Assembly (NCBI GenBank): GCA_900073065.1
Contig: FJOG01000015.1
Location: forward strand, 1,104,018 to 1,168,017
Length of the DNA: 64,000 nucleotides
Reading direction: 5' to 3'
Source: Phialocephala subalpina
Lineage: Eukaryota > Ascomycota > Leotiomycetes > Helotiales > Mollisiaceae
Under the pieces are notes generated by a model. It saw only the letters and a list, made by a program, of their open reading frames with translations, was not told where the DNA came from and searched no databases. The position numbers and the translations under genes are program-made. Below are positions 23,160 to 34,388 of this stretch, piece after piece (the first letter of the stretch is position 1; the number at the start of each line of letters is the position of its first letter).

Positions 23160-23236
23160 TCCGTATCAGGGAATCGAACCCTGTGCTCCCGCGTTCTTCA
23201 TGAGAGGCGGAAATGTTACCGGTACACCAATACGGA
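23160..23236 (-). tRNA. tRNA-Glu(CTC) with a 7-nt intron
   Basis: The acceptor strands TCCGTAT and ATACGGA pair perfectly. The T-arm is CAGGG-TTCGATT-CCCTG, the D-arm pairs GTG with CAT, and the anticodon stem TCCGC pairs with GCGGG. The region between the stem arms is 14 nt instead of 7. It reads CTCTCA and then extra bases, so the anticodon is CTC (Glu) followed by an intron of about 7 nt just 3' of position 37, the canonical site. The 77-nt length is consistent with 70 nt plus the intron. Confidence 0.85.
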
Positions 23237-23900
23237 TTTGATGGTTGATGCCAAAAATTTTCCTATTAAAATCTATAGAGCATTCTTTGGCAAGTGGTTA
23301 GATTTGTGGGGTCGATGATTAGAAGTGCCACAAATATTGCCTTGTGGGGCAAATCATATCAGCCGAAGTGCCACTGAGGAGGAGATTAAGGGGCATCTAA
23401 GTTTTCTATCTCGCACTTCACTTCGACGACACGTCTCAAACTTAACATCAATCCAGATGAACTATCTCAGACATCCTCGCTGTAGTGCAGTCACCGCAAC
23501 CTGTTACTTGAATCTGACCCTCTCTAGTCAGTCTACTTTGAAGTTTGTTACAACCTTGTGTTGTCGCTGCTTGGAAGTTGTGTTTGCCAGCAAATCAATC
23601 AGAGCCTACTTACACTACTACCGTTATCATTCTCGGGGACCGTTTTTATGTACTTGTTCTTATTGCTACTCTATGTATTGTTCAATGGCATACAAACTCT
23701 TCGAATTGTGATGCATCAGATGGGGTCACGTGTGATGTTTTTGAATCCGTCCTCCCAAGTTGGTGGTGAGAACTGTCACACTGTGGAGCATACTGAAACA
23801 GATCAAGGACATAAAAAGGCCATTATACAAATTTGGCGAAATCCATGCATTTGTCAAATCTTTGCTGAGTGTTCTATGCTAATGCGGCCCATCTCAAGAG
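23237..23900. other. no recognisable gene
   Basis: Overlapping frames up to about 130 codons in the + direction lack domains and appear to be chance. No repeats were noticed. Confidence 0.4.
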
Positions 23901-24415
23901 TCAAGACTGCTGTTGAGCACTCAAAGCAGCCTGTGCTGCAGCTGCTTGTCTCTTAGTATGCTGTTCCATCAGAAATGCAAGCTCACCTGTCAGAGCTGCA
24001 CTCTCACTATCCAGAATTGTGGTACGAAACCTCACACGGAGAAGTTGAAGGCGAAGAGCAGCATTCTCAGCGAGTAACGCCTCGTGCTCCTGCTTCAATT
24101 CTTGCTTTCTCTGCCCAGATTCTTGCAACTCTGCTTCAAGCTTTCGCTTCTGTGCCCGTGTTGTAGTGTGTCGTAAACTGGCCAAGTTCAGTGCTTGTCC
24201 TGCAGCAGACGCCTTCTCAGAGCTAAATAGATGTCAGTACGCAGCGACGCAGCTGGTGGGCTGAGATATCGGGGATCTCACTTCTCTTCAGGCTCATACG
24301 CCTGCGCTGTACTGCCATTGATTCCTGTTGGCTTGCGCGTTCGGCATTTGGGGTTTTTACGAAGGTTTCGAGGAGGAGTAGATCCGCTTGCGCTTTGCGC
24401 TATGTTCGAAGCCAT
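23901..24415 (-). CDS. small leucine-zipper-like coiled-coil protein
   Basis: The 151-residue product comes from exons 24415-24282 and 24222-23901. The 59-nt intron starts GTGAGA and ends TTTAG, and the phases fit. Residues 1-45 are basic and Ser/Pro-rich. From about residue 68 a charged region TTTRAQKRKLEAELQ runs into heptads with Leu and Ala spacing (KQEHEALLAENAALRLQLLRVR), then an Ala/Gln-rich tail. The layout resembles a bZIP protein, but the conserved N-x7-R of the basic region is not evident, so DNA binding is uncertain. It could instead be a structural or regulatory dimerisation protein. Confidence 0.6.
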
Positions 24416-24986
24416 GGTCTTGCTGTGTAAAAAGTTAGTTCCTGGAAGCAAGTAAGAGTCTTTGCACGCTCACGCCCTCGAAGTTAGCAATTTGTCTTTA
24501 GTTGTTGAGAGCTTGGGGAACGCGAATGAAGACCATATGGGTGGAGGAAGTCTTAAGAGGCGAATAGGTGGACGTAAGGCCCGACAAAGGAAACTCTAAC
24601 GTAGTTGCAAAGTCCCCCACTTGTTACGGACAATTTGAATTAGCATTGTGCCTTCTTTAACTTCTACCAAGATACGGAAATTCAGCCCTTTCGGCCTTAG
24701 ATGGATTAGGCTCGTCCCAATCTGGTCAACTTCCAACAAACTTCCACCACACCATTTCAAACATCCGCAGTCTTTGGTACGTTCAAATTCTATATCCCGT
24801 GCACCCTTGAGCCCTTGATTTTCTATAAGTCATCGACCCTATCTGTGCAACATCCGATTTCAGCGACCTTACCACGCTCATCGAGCCCATCATCGACGTC
24901 ACCCACCGTCCCCGCACGATTCTGATAACCGCTTTGGAATATTTTACCTTGTGCGCGCGGATGTTGACACTGCCCACAATATCAAA
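24416..24986. other. divergent intergenic region
   Basis: Upstream DNA of the leftward zipper gene and of the rightward JmjC relic. No gene, RNA or repeat was recognised. Confidence 0.4.
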
Positions 24987-26951
24987 ATGGCGGAAACCGC
25001 TGTTGGCGCAAATCTCGATCCTGTCACGATCGACGCGATGAGAAAGCGCGACACGAATCCTGGTAGCGACGTCAAATTCCTCCAGCAGATCTGGGACAGG
25101 CAGATGGACGGTGTTGTGCTCGTCGAAAAGGTCGACTTTTCGCCTTACAAAAAGTAACTACTGTACAAGATACAGAGCAGCCCACGTAACCCGAATCCCA
25201 ACCTCCCAGACGCGTCGTGACTTTGATACTGACACTCACTGCCAGCTTAACTCCGGTCAACGCCAAATCTTGCTCAACCCCGCTCGAACTCGAGCGGTAC
25301 AAGCCATCCAAAGTTTCCGACGGTGTATTCACCTTGCATATCGCCTCCAAGCTGGCTATCGAGTATGACGAAATATGGATTGAAAAGGCGGTTGCAGGCG
25401 CACCAACACAGCAACTTGACATGATAGATGTCATGGAAGCTGACGAGACATTTGGCATCCAGACTGCCCAGATTTTCTGCAAGTTATATCTAGCCATTGC
25501 CACCAGTTTTCTACCTACTAACGTACGTTTGTAGCTGGCAAGAAAAATTTGCGTACTGTTCTTGGTCTCAACAAATTTCCATTCACTGTTCGGGATGACA
25601 CAGTCTCACAGTTCAAGAAGATCTTCGAAGCCAAGGAGTTCCCAGCGCAGTCTTTCTTTATCTCTACTGCAGGGTCTCCCATCTCTGTTCGTTCTTCGGC
25701 TATCGACTTCGCGGAGATGTACTATCACCATGGTGGCGAGTCTCGTGTTTGGTATATGATACCCCCAAGTCAACAGCCAGAATTCGAGGATCGCATCCGT
25801 CAAGAAATGCAGCATAAGATCCCAGCACAGAGATGCTCGCAATTTGTGAGACATTTCTTGCTCTGGCTGAGCCCGAATCGTGTACGAAGATGGGGCTTCA
25901 ACGTTGTCGAGTTTGAGCAAACTGCTGGGCAGTTGTTGTTCATTATGCCTCACACATATTACTGGGGCTACAGCAAGGGTTACAGCGTTGTTGAGCAAAT
26001 GTACATTGCACACAAAGATTGGACCCCTCGATCCTACAATTTCTGTCTCTTATATGTTACACGCTCAATTTGTCTGCAGTATGATCATGCCACTATCTTC
26101 GGCTCGTCCGCTACATCAGCTCAGATTCGCAAATTCGCGGAGTTGAGGGGGTATGTTGCTGAACCCGATGCTCCCGAGTCAGATACCCCTGAACCAGATT
26201 TCTCTGAACCAGCCGAATCGGCTGCTGGTCCGTCTCAGCGGCCTAGCAGGAAGAGGGCCAAAGATGACATAGAGGATGATTCAGATATTCACGACGAATA
26301 CGAGCATGATCGCACAGGACACGGCATTATACAGCCACCAAGCCCTACCAAGAAGACCAGGTTCAATGAAGACATTAAATCGACTCGAACAGATGAGCAG
26401 ATTGAGCTCGAGAAAGGCTCTGCAAAGAACGATGATAATACTGCCTCGGTAGTCTCGACCCGAACGGAGAAGCACCCTGCGCTTAAGGGAGGCTTGGAAA
26501 AGGCCGGTGTTGTCTTGGGTGATGAAGATGTCTCGACTTCTTCGGGGAAAGCCGATTCTATCCGAGTGGCGACGATTTTTCGACTCCAAGGGACCAGGCT
26601 GACTGTGTCCTGATTGATGACAACAGCTCGACTCCGTCGAGGAGGGCTGATGACATCTTGAATGATAACAATGCCTCCAGCCCAACCGAGAAGCCACAAG
26701 AGCCGGTCGCGCTTCAGGAGACCTTCGCGGTTGCCGATGCCGATTTCGGGAAAGACATAGAGCAAATTCGTAAGGAGAGGGACGAGGAGAGGAAGAGAAG
26801 ATTGTTGAGTGATGAGAAGTGTGAGGAGCTTGAGGCCGCGAACAAGGCGCTGGAAACAGAGAAGAAAACACTAGAAGGAATAGTGTCAGAAATGGAGGTT
26901 GAGATGGCTCGCTTGAGGAGCTTGTTGAAAAAGTCTCACATCACCGAGTGA
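24987..26951 (+). pseudogene. JmjC-domain protein with lost iron ligands, frame-disrupted
   Basis: Exon 1 (24987-25153) joins exon 2 (from 25246, after CTGAC..CCAG). A second intron (25483-25534, GTTATA..CTAAC..TTTGTAG) is textbook-like, but its phase does not join the JmjC frame beginning near 25549. A further one-base shift near 26557 separates the main body from the C-terminal coiled coil (26658-26951). The JmjC core is clear: YYHHGGESRVWYMIPP, CSQFVRHFLLWLSP and a final HTYYWGYSKGYSVVEQ. In active KDM4-like enzymes the iron is held by H-x-E/D and a distal His. Here the first motif position reads within SPISVRSSAID and the distal His position is Tyr, so demethylase or hydroxylase activity is not expected. 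An acidic, phospho-site-like linker follows. It was once a chromatin-type protein of about 620 residues and is now probably dead. Confidence 0.6.
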
Positions 26952-27229
26952 GGAAGTTGTATGCATGGCACAATTCTAAAGGCCCGGGAATCTATCAAAT
27001 CAGCATAACCTATGTCATGACATATCTCTACAATGACTCCAGTAGTACGGAAAAGCTGCCTGTGGGGGAACGGTCAAGAGCTGTGCTAGTCATAGGTAAT
27101 AGGTATTGGGAGGCAGAAACCCCGAAGGAAATGAAACCCATTGAAGTAATCTTGACGAACCATTATCACGCTCTTTGAGAAACTGGTCAAAAGAATGCTA
27201 ATTCATGAGCATTGATACTCTCAAGCCTC
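26952..27229. other. no recognisable gene
   Basis: 3' flank of the JmjC relic; a 76-codon frame without features. Confidence 0.4.
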
Positions 27230-27860
27230 AGCCTTGTGAACCATCCAGTGTCCGAAAGTTCCAACGGTATTACAGACATTGATGGCCACGTGATGCTGTT
27301 TTGTTGCACATCGCAAGACGAGTTTCTAAAATCAGGCTGATGGGTTTCTGAAATCAGGCTGGCTTCTGTTGTTCGGCCCCTTTACCAATGTCAAAAGCAG
27401 ATTTCGGACATTGACAGATCACGTGGAATAGCTTTGTTGCACATCGCACGACGGGTTTCTGAAATCAGGCTAGATTTCAGCCTGATTTCAGAAACCCGTT
27501 TTTTTTTTTTGCATTTATGGTCAAACCATTTATATCAATCGAAAAACTCCTTATATACGCGACTGATACGCAAATTTTAGAAGAATTGTTCAATGTGGTT
27601 GTTAATGATAACTTTTTGAAGTTAGATTAGTCGCATGGTAGTTTTCAGTGAGGCTGGCTATCAGCCTGATTCCAGAAACCCGTCAGCCTGATTTTAGGAA
27701 CTCGATTTTTTAAGTAAACCTTTATGGCCAAATCGATTATATGAATCCAATGATTGCTCATGTAGGCGAGTCATATTTCATTTTTAGAACATTTTAATCA
27801 CGTGGTTGATATTCATGATTTGATGAAGTTGGTTCTTCGTGTGGTGGGTCTTTGAAGGCA
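27230..27860. repeat. cluster of inverted and direct repeats, RIP-like decay
   Basis: The word GGGTTTCTGAAATCAGGCT recurs at 27342 and 27453, with a diverged copy at 27321. Its complement lies at 27479, 27663 and (diverged) 27685. The 27453 and 27479 copies face each other with a 7-bp spacer and form a hairpin with a 19-bp stem. A second layer is direct: the TTTGTTGCACATCGCA unit occurs near 27300 and 27433. An A+T-rich block of about 150 bp starting near 27500 is repeated, much diverged, from about 27705. No coding capacity. Confidence 0.75.
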
Positions 27861-27870
27861 ACCTCCGCAC

Positions 27871-28015
27871 CACTCAACCGCTCACTTATACCCCTGTCGG
27901 AACACCAAAAATTTGAGATGTTTCAAGCGATTGGAAAATTCTGAAAAGTTGTAGAATGACTAAAGCGAGGTCACAGATCACGAATGTGAACTTGCTTTCT
28001 TCATTTTGTGCTGTG
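27871..28015 (+). repeat. dispersed repeat copy upstream of the APH-type gene
   Basis: The segment from CACTCAACC through GGAACACCAAAA to TCA-AGATCACGAAT is shared, in the same orientation, with 49837-49987. It lies 281 bp before the ATG of the kinase gene. Divergence is roughly one position in three outside the conserved words, so both are old copies. Confidence 0.6.
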
Positions 28016-28151
28016 TTTTTTTTTCCCGTACATCTCTAAACAAACCTCAACCTCATATCATCAGATAACAATCTTGTTCTTCGACTAAAGACCCTTCGCA
28101 TTCCTACCTCTCCACAAATACGGCATATCGACTCAAGCAAATCTCCAAGCG

Positions 28152-29081
28152 ATGGCGACAACTAAGCTGCCCTACTTCGCACCAACGTCAGAGCTTCCAC
28201 AACCGCTTCCAACCGACCAAGAAATACATGGTTCGACAGAGCAATTCATGGAGAGCGGTGGTCGCAGACTCGTTCGAATCGGACCTTATATAATTAAGTA
28301 TGGCTCTGGCGTCAGCGTTGTCGAAGGAGAGAATATGCTATTCGTCAGTCGCGAAACAACAATACCGGTGCCTCGAGTGTATGCTATCTACACTGCCACG
28401 GAGATATCTAGCTACACCAACACTAGAGTGGAGTCCAATTATATTGTGATGGAATATCTCGAGGGCGAAACTTTGGATTTTGAGTGGGGGTTATTGAGTG
28501 CACAACAAAAGGATCGCATATCTGCCCAACTTCGGGAACATATGAATCAGCTACGGTCCATTCCTTCTCCGGGGTACTATGGTAGTATAGGGAGACGTGG
28601 GTTGCTGGACTGCATATTTTGGACCGGCAATGATGCATGTGCACCTCTAGATGGTCCCTTCGACACGGAGCACGCACTCAACGAGGCCATGCGCAGCAAG
28701 TTCATATACAATAATTTATCGCCGGCGAAAGCGGAATTTTATCGACGCGCATTCCCTGTTGTTCTGAAAGGTCATGCGCCTACTTTTACGCACGGCGATT
28801 TTCAGCGCAAGAATATCATAATCAAAAGGATATCTCCGGCAGTTTCTGTTGATGCGTCAACTGGAGTTGAACACTTAAATCTCGAGGATGACACCTTCGA
28901 TTTAGCCATTATTGATTGGGAGAATTCTGGATGGTACCCAGACTATTGGGAATCCGCCATAGCATTATTTGCATGTGGCAGGTGGAGTGATGATTGGCAT
29001 GTGTGGGTCGGCAAGAGCTTGGAGCTGTTTTTGAACGAGTACGCGTGGATGCAGATGCTCCGCAATGAACTCTGGTCATAA
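28152..29081 (+). CDS. APH-family (aminoglycoside phosphotransferase-like) kinase
   Basis: The 309-residue, single-exon product has a protein-kinase-like fold. The N-lobe has VRIGPYIIKYGSG with the ATP-binding Lys, and VMEYLEGETL is the hinge. The catalytic loop is HGDFQRKNIIIK, with the catalytic Asp and the metal-binding Asn. IIDWENSGWYPDYWE supplies the DFG-like Asp. All key residues are present. Such fungal proteins are common and often occur in large families. They phosphorylate small molecules or unknown targets and are not evidence of drug resistance. The gene stands between a repeat cluster and decayed elements, yet is intact. Confidence 0.85.
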   Translation: MATTKLPYFAPTSELPQPLPTDQEIHGSTEQFMESGGRRLVRIGPYIIKYGSGVSVVEGENMLFVSRETTIPVPRVYAIYTATEISSYTNTRVESNYIVMEYLEGETLDFEWGLLSAQQKDRISAQLREHMNQLRSIPSPGYYGSIGRRGLLDCIFWTGNDACAPLDGPFDTEHALNEAMRSKFIYNNLSPAKAEFYRRAFPVVLKGHAPTFTHGDFQRKNIIIKRISPAVSVDASTGVEHLNLEDDTFDLAIIDWENSGWYPDYWESAIALFACGRWSDDWHVWVGKSLELFLNEYAWMQMLRNELWS

Positions 29082-29662
29082 GAGTTCCCTTTGCAATTTC
29101 TAGATTTCCAACATGAGACGACCCTCAAAGAAGTTTGCGTTTCAATATATGTTTGTGCCCAATTTTATCATCCAGTGAGATAGCTAGGAGAGGGACCGTC
29201 GATCAGAAGGGTTCTACGTCGCCGTGGTGAAGGCCAGCGACCTCGATAAGCCGAGCGGCTACGTACCAACAATCTCTAATTTATATAATGTAGAGCGCGT
29301 AAATGTATGCCAAAGGAGATACGACCCAGTAATCTGGCTTCTTCGGGCTCCGCGCGGCTATTGGCAAGCCATTCTTTGGGCCTACGAAACACCAACATAT
29401 TCTTCAAATAACTATTATATACATAAACTCAACAATTGTGGATTTAATCTAAAGTATAAAGTCCTCTCCTTTATTGCCGTATAATCACTAGAACAACTCA
29501 AACACTTTTTACACTTTTATGCTCGAGACAAAAAACAAGGCTCGCTTTTCATTCATTTTATGCTTGCTTTTCCGTTTCGGCCTATTTATATTACACTTCT
29601 TCCATCATCACTCCAAATTTATTATTATTATTATATCTTTTAATATCTATCTCGTCAACTAT
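29082..29662. other. no recognisable gene
   Basis: A+T-leaning DNA with short frames only. A word TTTTTACACTTTT near 29507 resembles the motif cluster at 49 kb. Confidence 0.4.
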
Positions 29663-29886
29663 ATGGGCATGCCAAGAAATCACCACGGCATTTTTATTAA
29701 AACTCATGAGGAGGGAGATAAAACTGGATATCTCTACCAAGTCACTGGCGATATCCGAACCGGAATGATATACGAGCACAAAAGGCGAAACAACCAGAAA
29801 TATCCAACAGCTTCGGTGGTTTTAAACAACTCATTGGCACCGTCACCCCCAATAACTACGTTCATATACGAAGATGGAACGACTAA
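29663..29886 (+). pseudogene. small fungal-specific protein relic, frameshifted
   Basis: From ATG 29663 the frame reads MGMPRNHHGIFIKTHEEGD and YLYQVTGDIRTGMIYEHKR, features of a common fungal family of unknown function (a GIF/GIY..VTGxIxxGM pattern). After about residue 50 the plausible continuation FGGFKQLIGTVTPNNYVHIR lies in another frame starting near 29809, so a one-base shift is needed. That frame stops at 29884, which is short for the family, so the rest is missing. Confidence 0.5.
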
Positions 29887-30033
29887 ATGGGCTCCAGAAG
29901 CTAGCGGTTCGGCATCGCAATCCTCTCGCAGTCGCTGCTAGAGGCACCCTGCATACGAGTCTTGTAAGGCTTCGTCGCAAGAAGCTGGCTTGTGAATACG
30001 AGTTGGTCGTTTGGTTGGGGTTCTTATCGCATT

Positions 30034-30282
30034 GTGTTACGAATTAGGAGCCAGCAGACTAGGCAACCGTGTCTGACAAAGGGGTAGCTGATAATGCAGT
30101 GTCACATGTCATTTGCCCCGCAGGAAGGAACCATATTGGACTGGGTCATCACCTGTAGGTTGGAGCTTCGTGCTCAACTCAATATTGCAGTAGTAATATA
30201 TCCTTTGTCTTGATATTCTTGTAGCAACTGCACTTCTAAGTGTATACCTCGTGGGTTTGCCGTAGAACCCGTGATCGTTACA
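30034..30282 (+). repeat. possible degenerate LTR
   Basis: The segment starts TGTTACGA and ends TCGTTACA, near-complementary termini of the TG..CA kind, about 250 bp apart. It ends 42 bp before the ATG of the gag-like relic. No second copy is seen in the window, so the call rests on position and termini only. Confidence 0.3.
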
Positions 30283-30323
30283 CTTTAAGCACCTTACCTG
30301 AAGTATCCACTCGATAACAAACA

Positions 30324-30665
30324 ATGTCCTCTACCGGAGCATCCTCTCGTCCAACAACGGCACCAACCACCAAGCCGAGCCGGTGCTGATGATGCCCCTT
30401 CAAAGGCACCCAAGATCAACCTGCCCGACGCATTCGATGGAGCCAGGTCCAGCTTGGCAGGTTTGTCACCCTAGTGCGACACCTATATCAGGTTCGATAT
30501 AAACTAGTTCGACATTTATGGAGAAAGGAGAGTCCTGTGGGCCTCGGCCCTGCTCAAGGGAACTGCCTTCAACTGGTTCGAAACAAATGGCATAGCCGAG
30601 GATCGCGATGACAGGGAGGACGGAATGAAACGACTCTTCGAAGACTTTGGGGAGTTTAAGGTGTA
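30324..30665 (+). pseudogene. Ty3/gypsy-type gag fragment, mutated
   Basis: The translation in the best frame carries the gag-like signature KINLPDAFDG, then a Cys and Tyr pattern and RVLWASALLKGTAFNWFE, typical of fungal gypsy gag N-terminal halves. Several stops (near 30387, 30472, 30506 and 30664) lie in it and are compatible with C-to-T or G-to-A changes. The rest of gag, the protease and the polymerase are not found downstream. Confidence 0.6.
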
Positions 30666-31740
30666 GACGATACGATATAATGATACTAGGGGGCCCAATA
30701 AACGTGCGACTTATTACAGGAATTGTTTCCGATGAAGACGTTCCACCTCTCGTCTCCTTCCGATGTTAACCTCTACAGTTTCTCTTGTGGTGTTTCATCC
30801 ATGCATTTGATCCCCCTTATCCTCTCTGCCAATGCGAGGCAGAGCTAACGAGGTCATTGGTTATAGAGGGTCCGCAGTATCGAAATTGGGAGGGTCGGGG
30901 GGAATCCTGCTCAATATATAAATCTTAGCTGCAGCTAGGAGATGATTCAATCTGCGAGAACTAACCCGAGAGAAGAGCAGTCTCTAGACTATAGCTAATG
31001 GCAAACATCGTCGAGGATTCTGATTCTCAAGGAGTCGAGGGCGTCCTCTGGGATGCAGATCTCCAATCATGACCGATAGAGATGTGGTATGCAAGGCCAC
31101 GACATTCCTCATTGTTGGAGACGGAATAAAGAAGCTGCAATCTTTGAATCTGCAGGATGGAGTCGTTTAGGTGGTGCTATTGAGTGAGGATAGTAGGATT
31201 GTTGAAGTGAGGTCTGAAATAAAATGTGGGGCCTGCTGAACCAGCCTGCATGACAGCCGGTTTGCCTCCATTTTGAGGCATGGAAAAGCAGTACAGCTAC
31301 CTAGTCCATCCCTTTTGACCTCCCGAAATCGTTCAGTCTCGATACATCAGAGGAAGAACGCAATGATTGATTTATCTTGTCAAAGTTGCACAAGGAACGT
31401 TGTCGTGAGCAATAAATTATTAAGAGCGGACATGTCACGTGTTAGGCAATAGGAGAAGCATTCCAGGTTGCTGGAGGTGAGCTTGAAAGATTGAAAGAAG
31501 ATGCAAAGATCTGAATCTATTGAAAGAACTATCAATCTGGAAACCAATTCCTCCGACGGGAGGCAGATTATCTGACAGGCGTGGGGAGCCTGATGAGTCC
31601 GAATTTTCAGTCAACTCGCATTCAAAGACTCGCCAATTGCTTCGTGCCCTATTCGCTGTTCGCATACGTTCTAGTAATATGCAGGATGTCTTACTCTGTT
31701 TCTCAAGCACAGTAACTTTGACCAAGGTCCTGACCGAGAA
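30666..31740. other. no recognisable gene
   Basis: The region downstream of the gag relic contains only short frames. It may include unrecognised parts of the same element. Confidence 0.35.
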
Positions 31741-31763
31741 TGAGCTGAGCTGAGCTGAGCTGA
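31741..31763. repeat. TGAGC pentanucleotide microsatellite
   Basis: Four consecutive TGAGC units and a partial fifth. Confidence 0.9.
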
Positions 31764-31784
31764 GGAAAGCCAGCGAAGCAAAGG

Positions 31785-32266
31785 GCGATAAGAAGATGCC
31801 CCCAGGCGAAACGCCGGATCTTCAAGCCCGTTGGGCGTCTGGGGAAATCCCAGATTCAGACCCACTGATGAGTTCTGCGGAGCCGCCTCATGGCCATTAA
31901 GGGGTTACAAATATTTAGCAACCTCACACCCATGCCCACCGAAGACAGAGTCGAGCCAAGATATTCCACAGCCTCGGGCTGATGCCCACCAGCGCCGGAA
32001 TCGCAATATTTTGTAGCCTTGCACTCGTACTAACTAGAATAAAGCGGAGTCGTAGATACTTCGCAGCCTCCCACCGGAGATATACCGCTCGCTTGGGCAC
32101 ATCTTCTTATCGGAGGATATTAAGGCTAGTGCTGGGCACATCTTCTTATCGCGAATTGTTGAGGCTCTGGCTCCGGGCACGTCTTCTTATCTCGTACCCC
32201 GCTTGGGACACATCTTCTTATCGTGAATTATTGGAGCTCTGAGCAGAGCGATAAGAAGATGTGCCC
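31785..32266. repeat. array of GGGCACATCTTCTTATCG with inverted ends
   Basis: Direct copies lie at 32095, 32134, 32175 (one change) and 32205 (one insertion), spaced 39, 41 and 30 bp. The tails are also partly alike (GAATTGTTGAGGCTCTG, GAATTATTGGAGCTCTG). Inverted copies lie at 31785 and 32249. The 32205 and 32249 copies face each other around a 25-bp spacer, a possible hairpin of about 18 bp. The outer copies give the whole 480-bp block inverted ends. No coding sequence. Confidence 0.75.
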
Positions 32267-34388
32267 ACCAAAAACAGGTCACGACCCAGGCAGAGTTTCC
32301 TCATGCCCGCCAAGTCACAACTCGTTGTCTTCATGGCTACCGCTAAACGCAGTGATATCTGCTAAAATATGCATTCAAGCTTTCTACATACATGGCCACC
32401 AAGAGCCCTCGAGACGGGTTCAGCATCGCCAATAGGTCGGGCCGAGTTTTCCCAGCCCAGATCATTGACAGGAGATCATTCGGAGGCAGGATGTCGCGAG
32501 CGAGAAGTTATAATTAATAAAGTCAAAAGAACTTCTCATCAATCAACCTTTCAAGCGTTCTCTACATGCCGTGCCCAAAAATCACATCTCATCCCAAAAA
32601 ACCTTGGTGTTGACGCTCTAGGTCTACACATCTGAAAATCGGCCGGAAGTGTCGGCATTGGTAAAGTAGATATTGATGGAGTTGAGGACGGGAGAAACAT
32701 TCTTGGCACAAATGTTTTCTCGCCATGAATCTATAGAATCGTCTCTCTCTCACTTTCTTCGTGCCTGATTCAGCTTGCTGCCCATTTCAACATTTCAACA
32801 CAACGAAATCAATATAAATGAAAATTGCACGCAGTTCTGTGAGGGTAACAAGAAAGTTCGTTGTAATACAATCCAAATCAAAAGAATGGATGAGAAGACT
32901 TTCTCGAACTTCGATTGGCCATCAGGCACTAGCACTGGAAGCAAAAGAGACAAAAATTGAGGACAAGGTAATGTCTTCAAAGGGTATCGCGTCAGTTCAG
33001 AAAGAAAGCAGTCTGTCATATGAGATATTCAATCCGATATGCCCATCTCCATATCCCAGAACTCCATACCAATGCTGGGGTGAAAAGTAATGTCTTGGAG
33101 CCTGGAAGACGCATACCTCAAGCATCCCTCGAGCATGCCTCGAGCCCCGCTCTCGCGTCGAAACTTGCAGTAAATATTCGTAGCTCGAATTCGAGGGTAT
33201 AGGCCACGTCAATCGGATTTGGACAGGGCGATGTCGAGGACGGCTGTGAAGAGTGAGGAGGTTGAAGCAGCGAGCGACGTTGAAATGTGAAGGGTGGCTT
33301 AGTCAGCCAGTGTTTTCAGTTCATGACCCATTCAAATTTCACCTCTCCCCATCCTTCTTCTTTCACTACGAAGGTAGGACCTTCGGCAATCTGCCTTCTG
33401 TTTACGAATTGCTCGGCGCATCTGCCATGGCCTCTTACTAACTCGCAGACCGCGTGTATCGCAGAGCAGGAAATGCCATTTAGATTGTAGCGATGTCAAG
33501 CTCCCTCCTTTCTTCATGAGTTCCCCGCCACCCTCAGCGAAACCCAACGCATCGAAGACGAATGTAACACCAACATCTACTTCCTCATGTCGTCCATCTA
33601 TCCTCCCTCCGACCTCTGCTGCTTCGCCAGTTAATTTCCGGTCCTATAGTGCATTCGACCTCTCCAGCTGCTCGAGCTCGATCACGATCACGCATTCTAC
33701 AGCGACAACGGTTCTCAGAAAGGCGGCATGGAACACAACAGTCAGGTATCTTAGGCGGAGAAATAGTGGTGAAGATGCATTCCTCTAGAAGGCTTTAGTG
33801 TAGCTCTTTCGACCTCGTTCGAGCTTGGAGCCGGGATGAAAGCTTCAACAGTGCAGACATCCCAGTCCCTGAAGTCAGTCGGGCGAGGCAGACTATATTT
33901 TGTTCCTGTGAAGGTCAGGTCTATCAAAGATGGAATATCGGTAATTATTAAAGTTCGGTACCTTATCTTCGTCTGTGTTGCTGTGGAAGGTTATCTACGG
34001 TTGATTGATATAGCCTAAACGAGTTTGATTGCTGTACGAATGCAAAGCTGCATTGCCGTTTATTTCACATATTGGTGGCTTTTCTTTCTGCACGAGTATT
34101 GAAATAGCGAGATCGCGGAGGGACGTTGGTTTCCAATTCTCATTGAACATGGGTGAAGCTAGGAGTTTCTTCCTCTTTGGGATACGCCTCCATATCTCAC
34201 TGCATACGGGGTAGTATTTTCCACCGGTACCTCGGTGCGCGCCGTGGAAAACATTCGTTGCTCGGATATTGAGCTTAGTTTGTTGCTTTGGCTTTAAATA
34301 TGCGAGCAACTCCCTGAGATGGGATGTTCACGACTCACTCACTGCTCGTCCATCACATTCCGCGACAAACACGTCTTGGCCCCTTGTC
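32267..34388. other. mostly featureless accessory DNA
   Basis: About 2.1 kb without a convincing gene. Near 33490-33770 two overlapping frames have some protein character (one reads CQAPSFLHEFPATLSETQ before stops at 33631 and 33649). It may be a decayed gene, but I recognise no family. Confidence 0.35.

Noticed and set aside
29224..29484. 86-codon frame after the kinase gene
   Set aside because: No domain; A+T-rich tail; starts from a non-conserved codon.
27230..32266. Possibility of a CRISPR array in the repeat clusters
   Set aside because: Fungal nuclear DNA, irregular spacing, mixed orientations and no cas genes.
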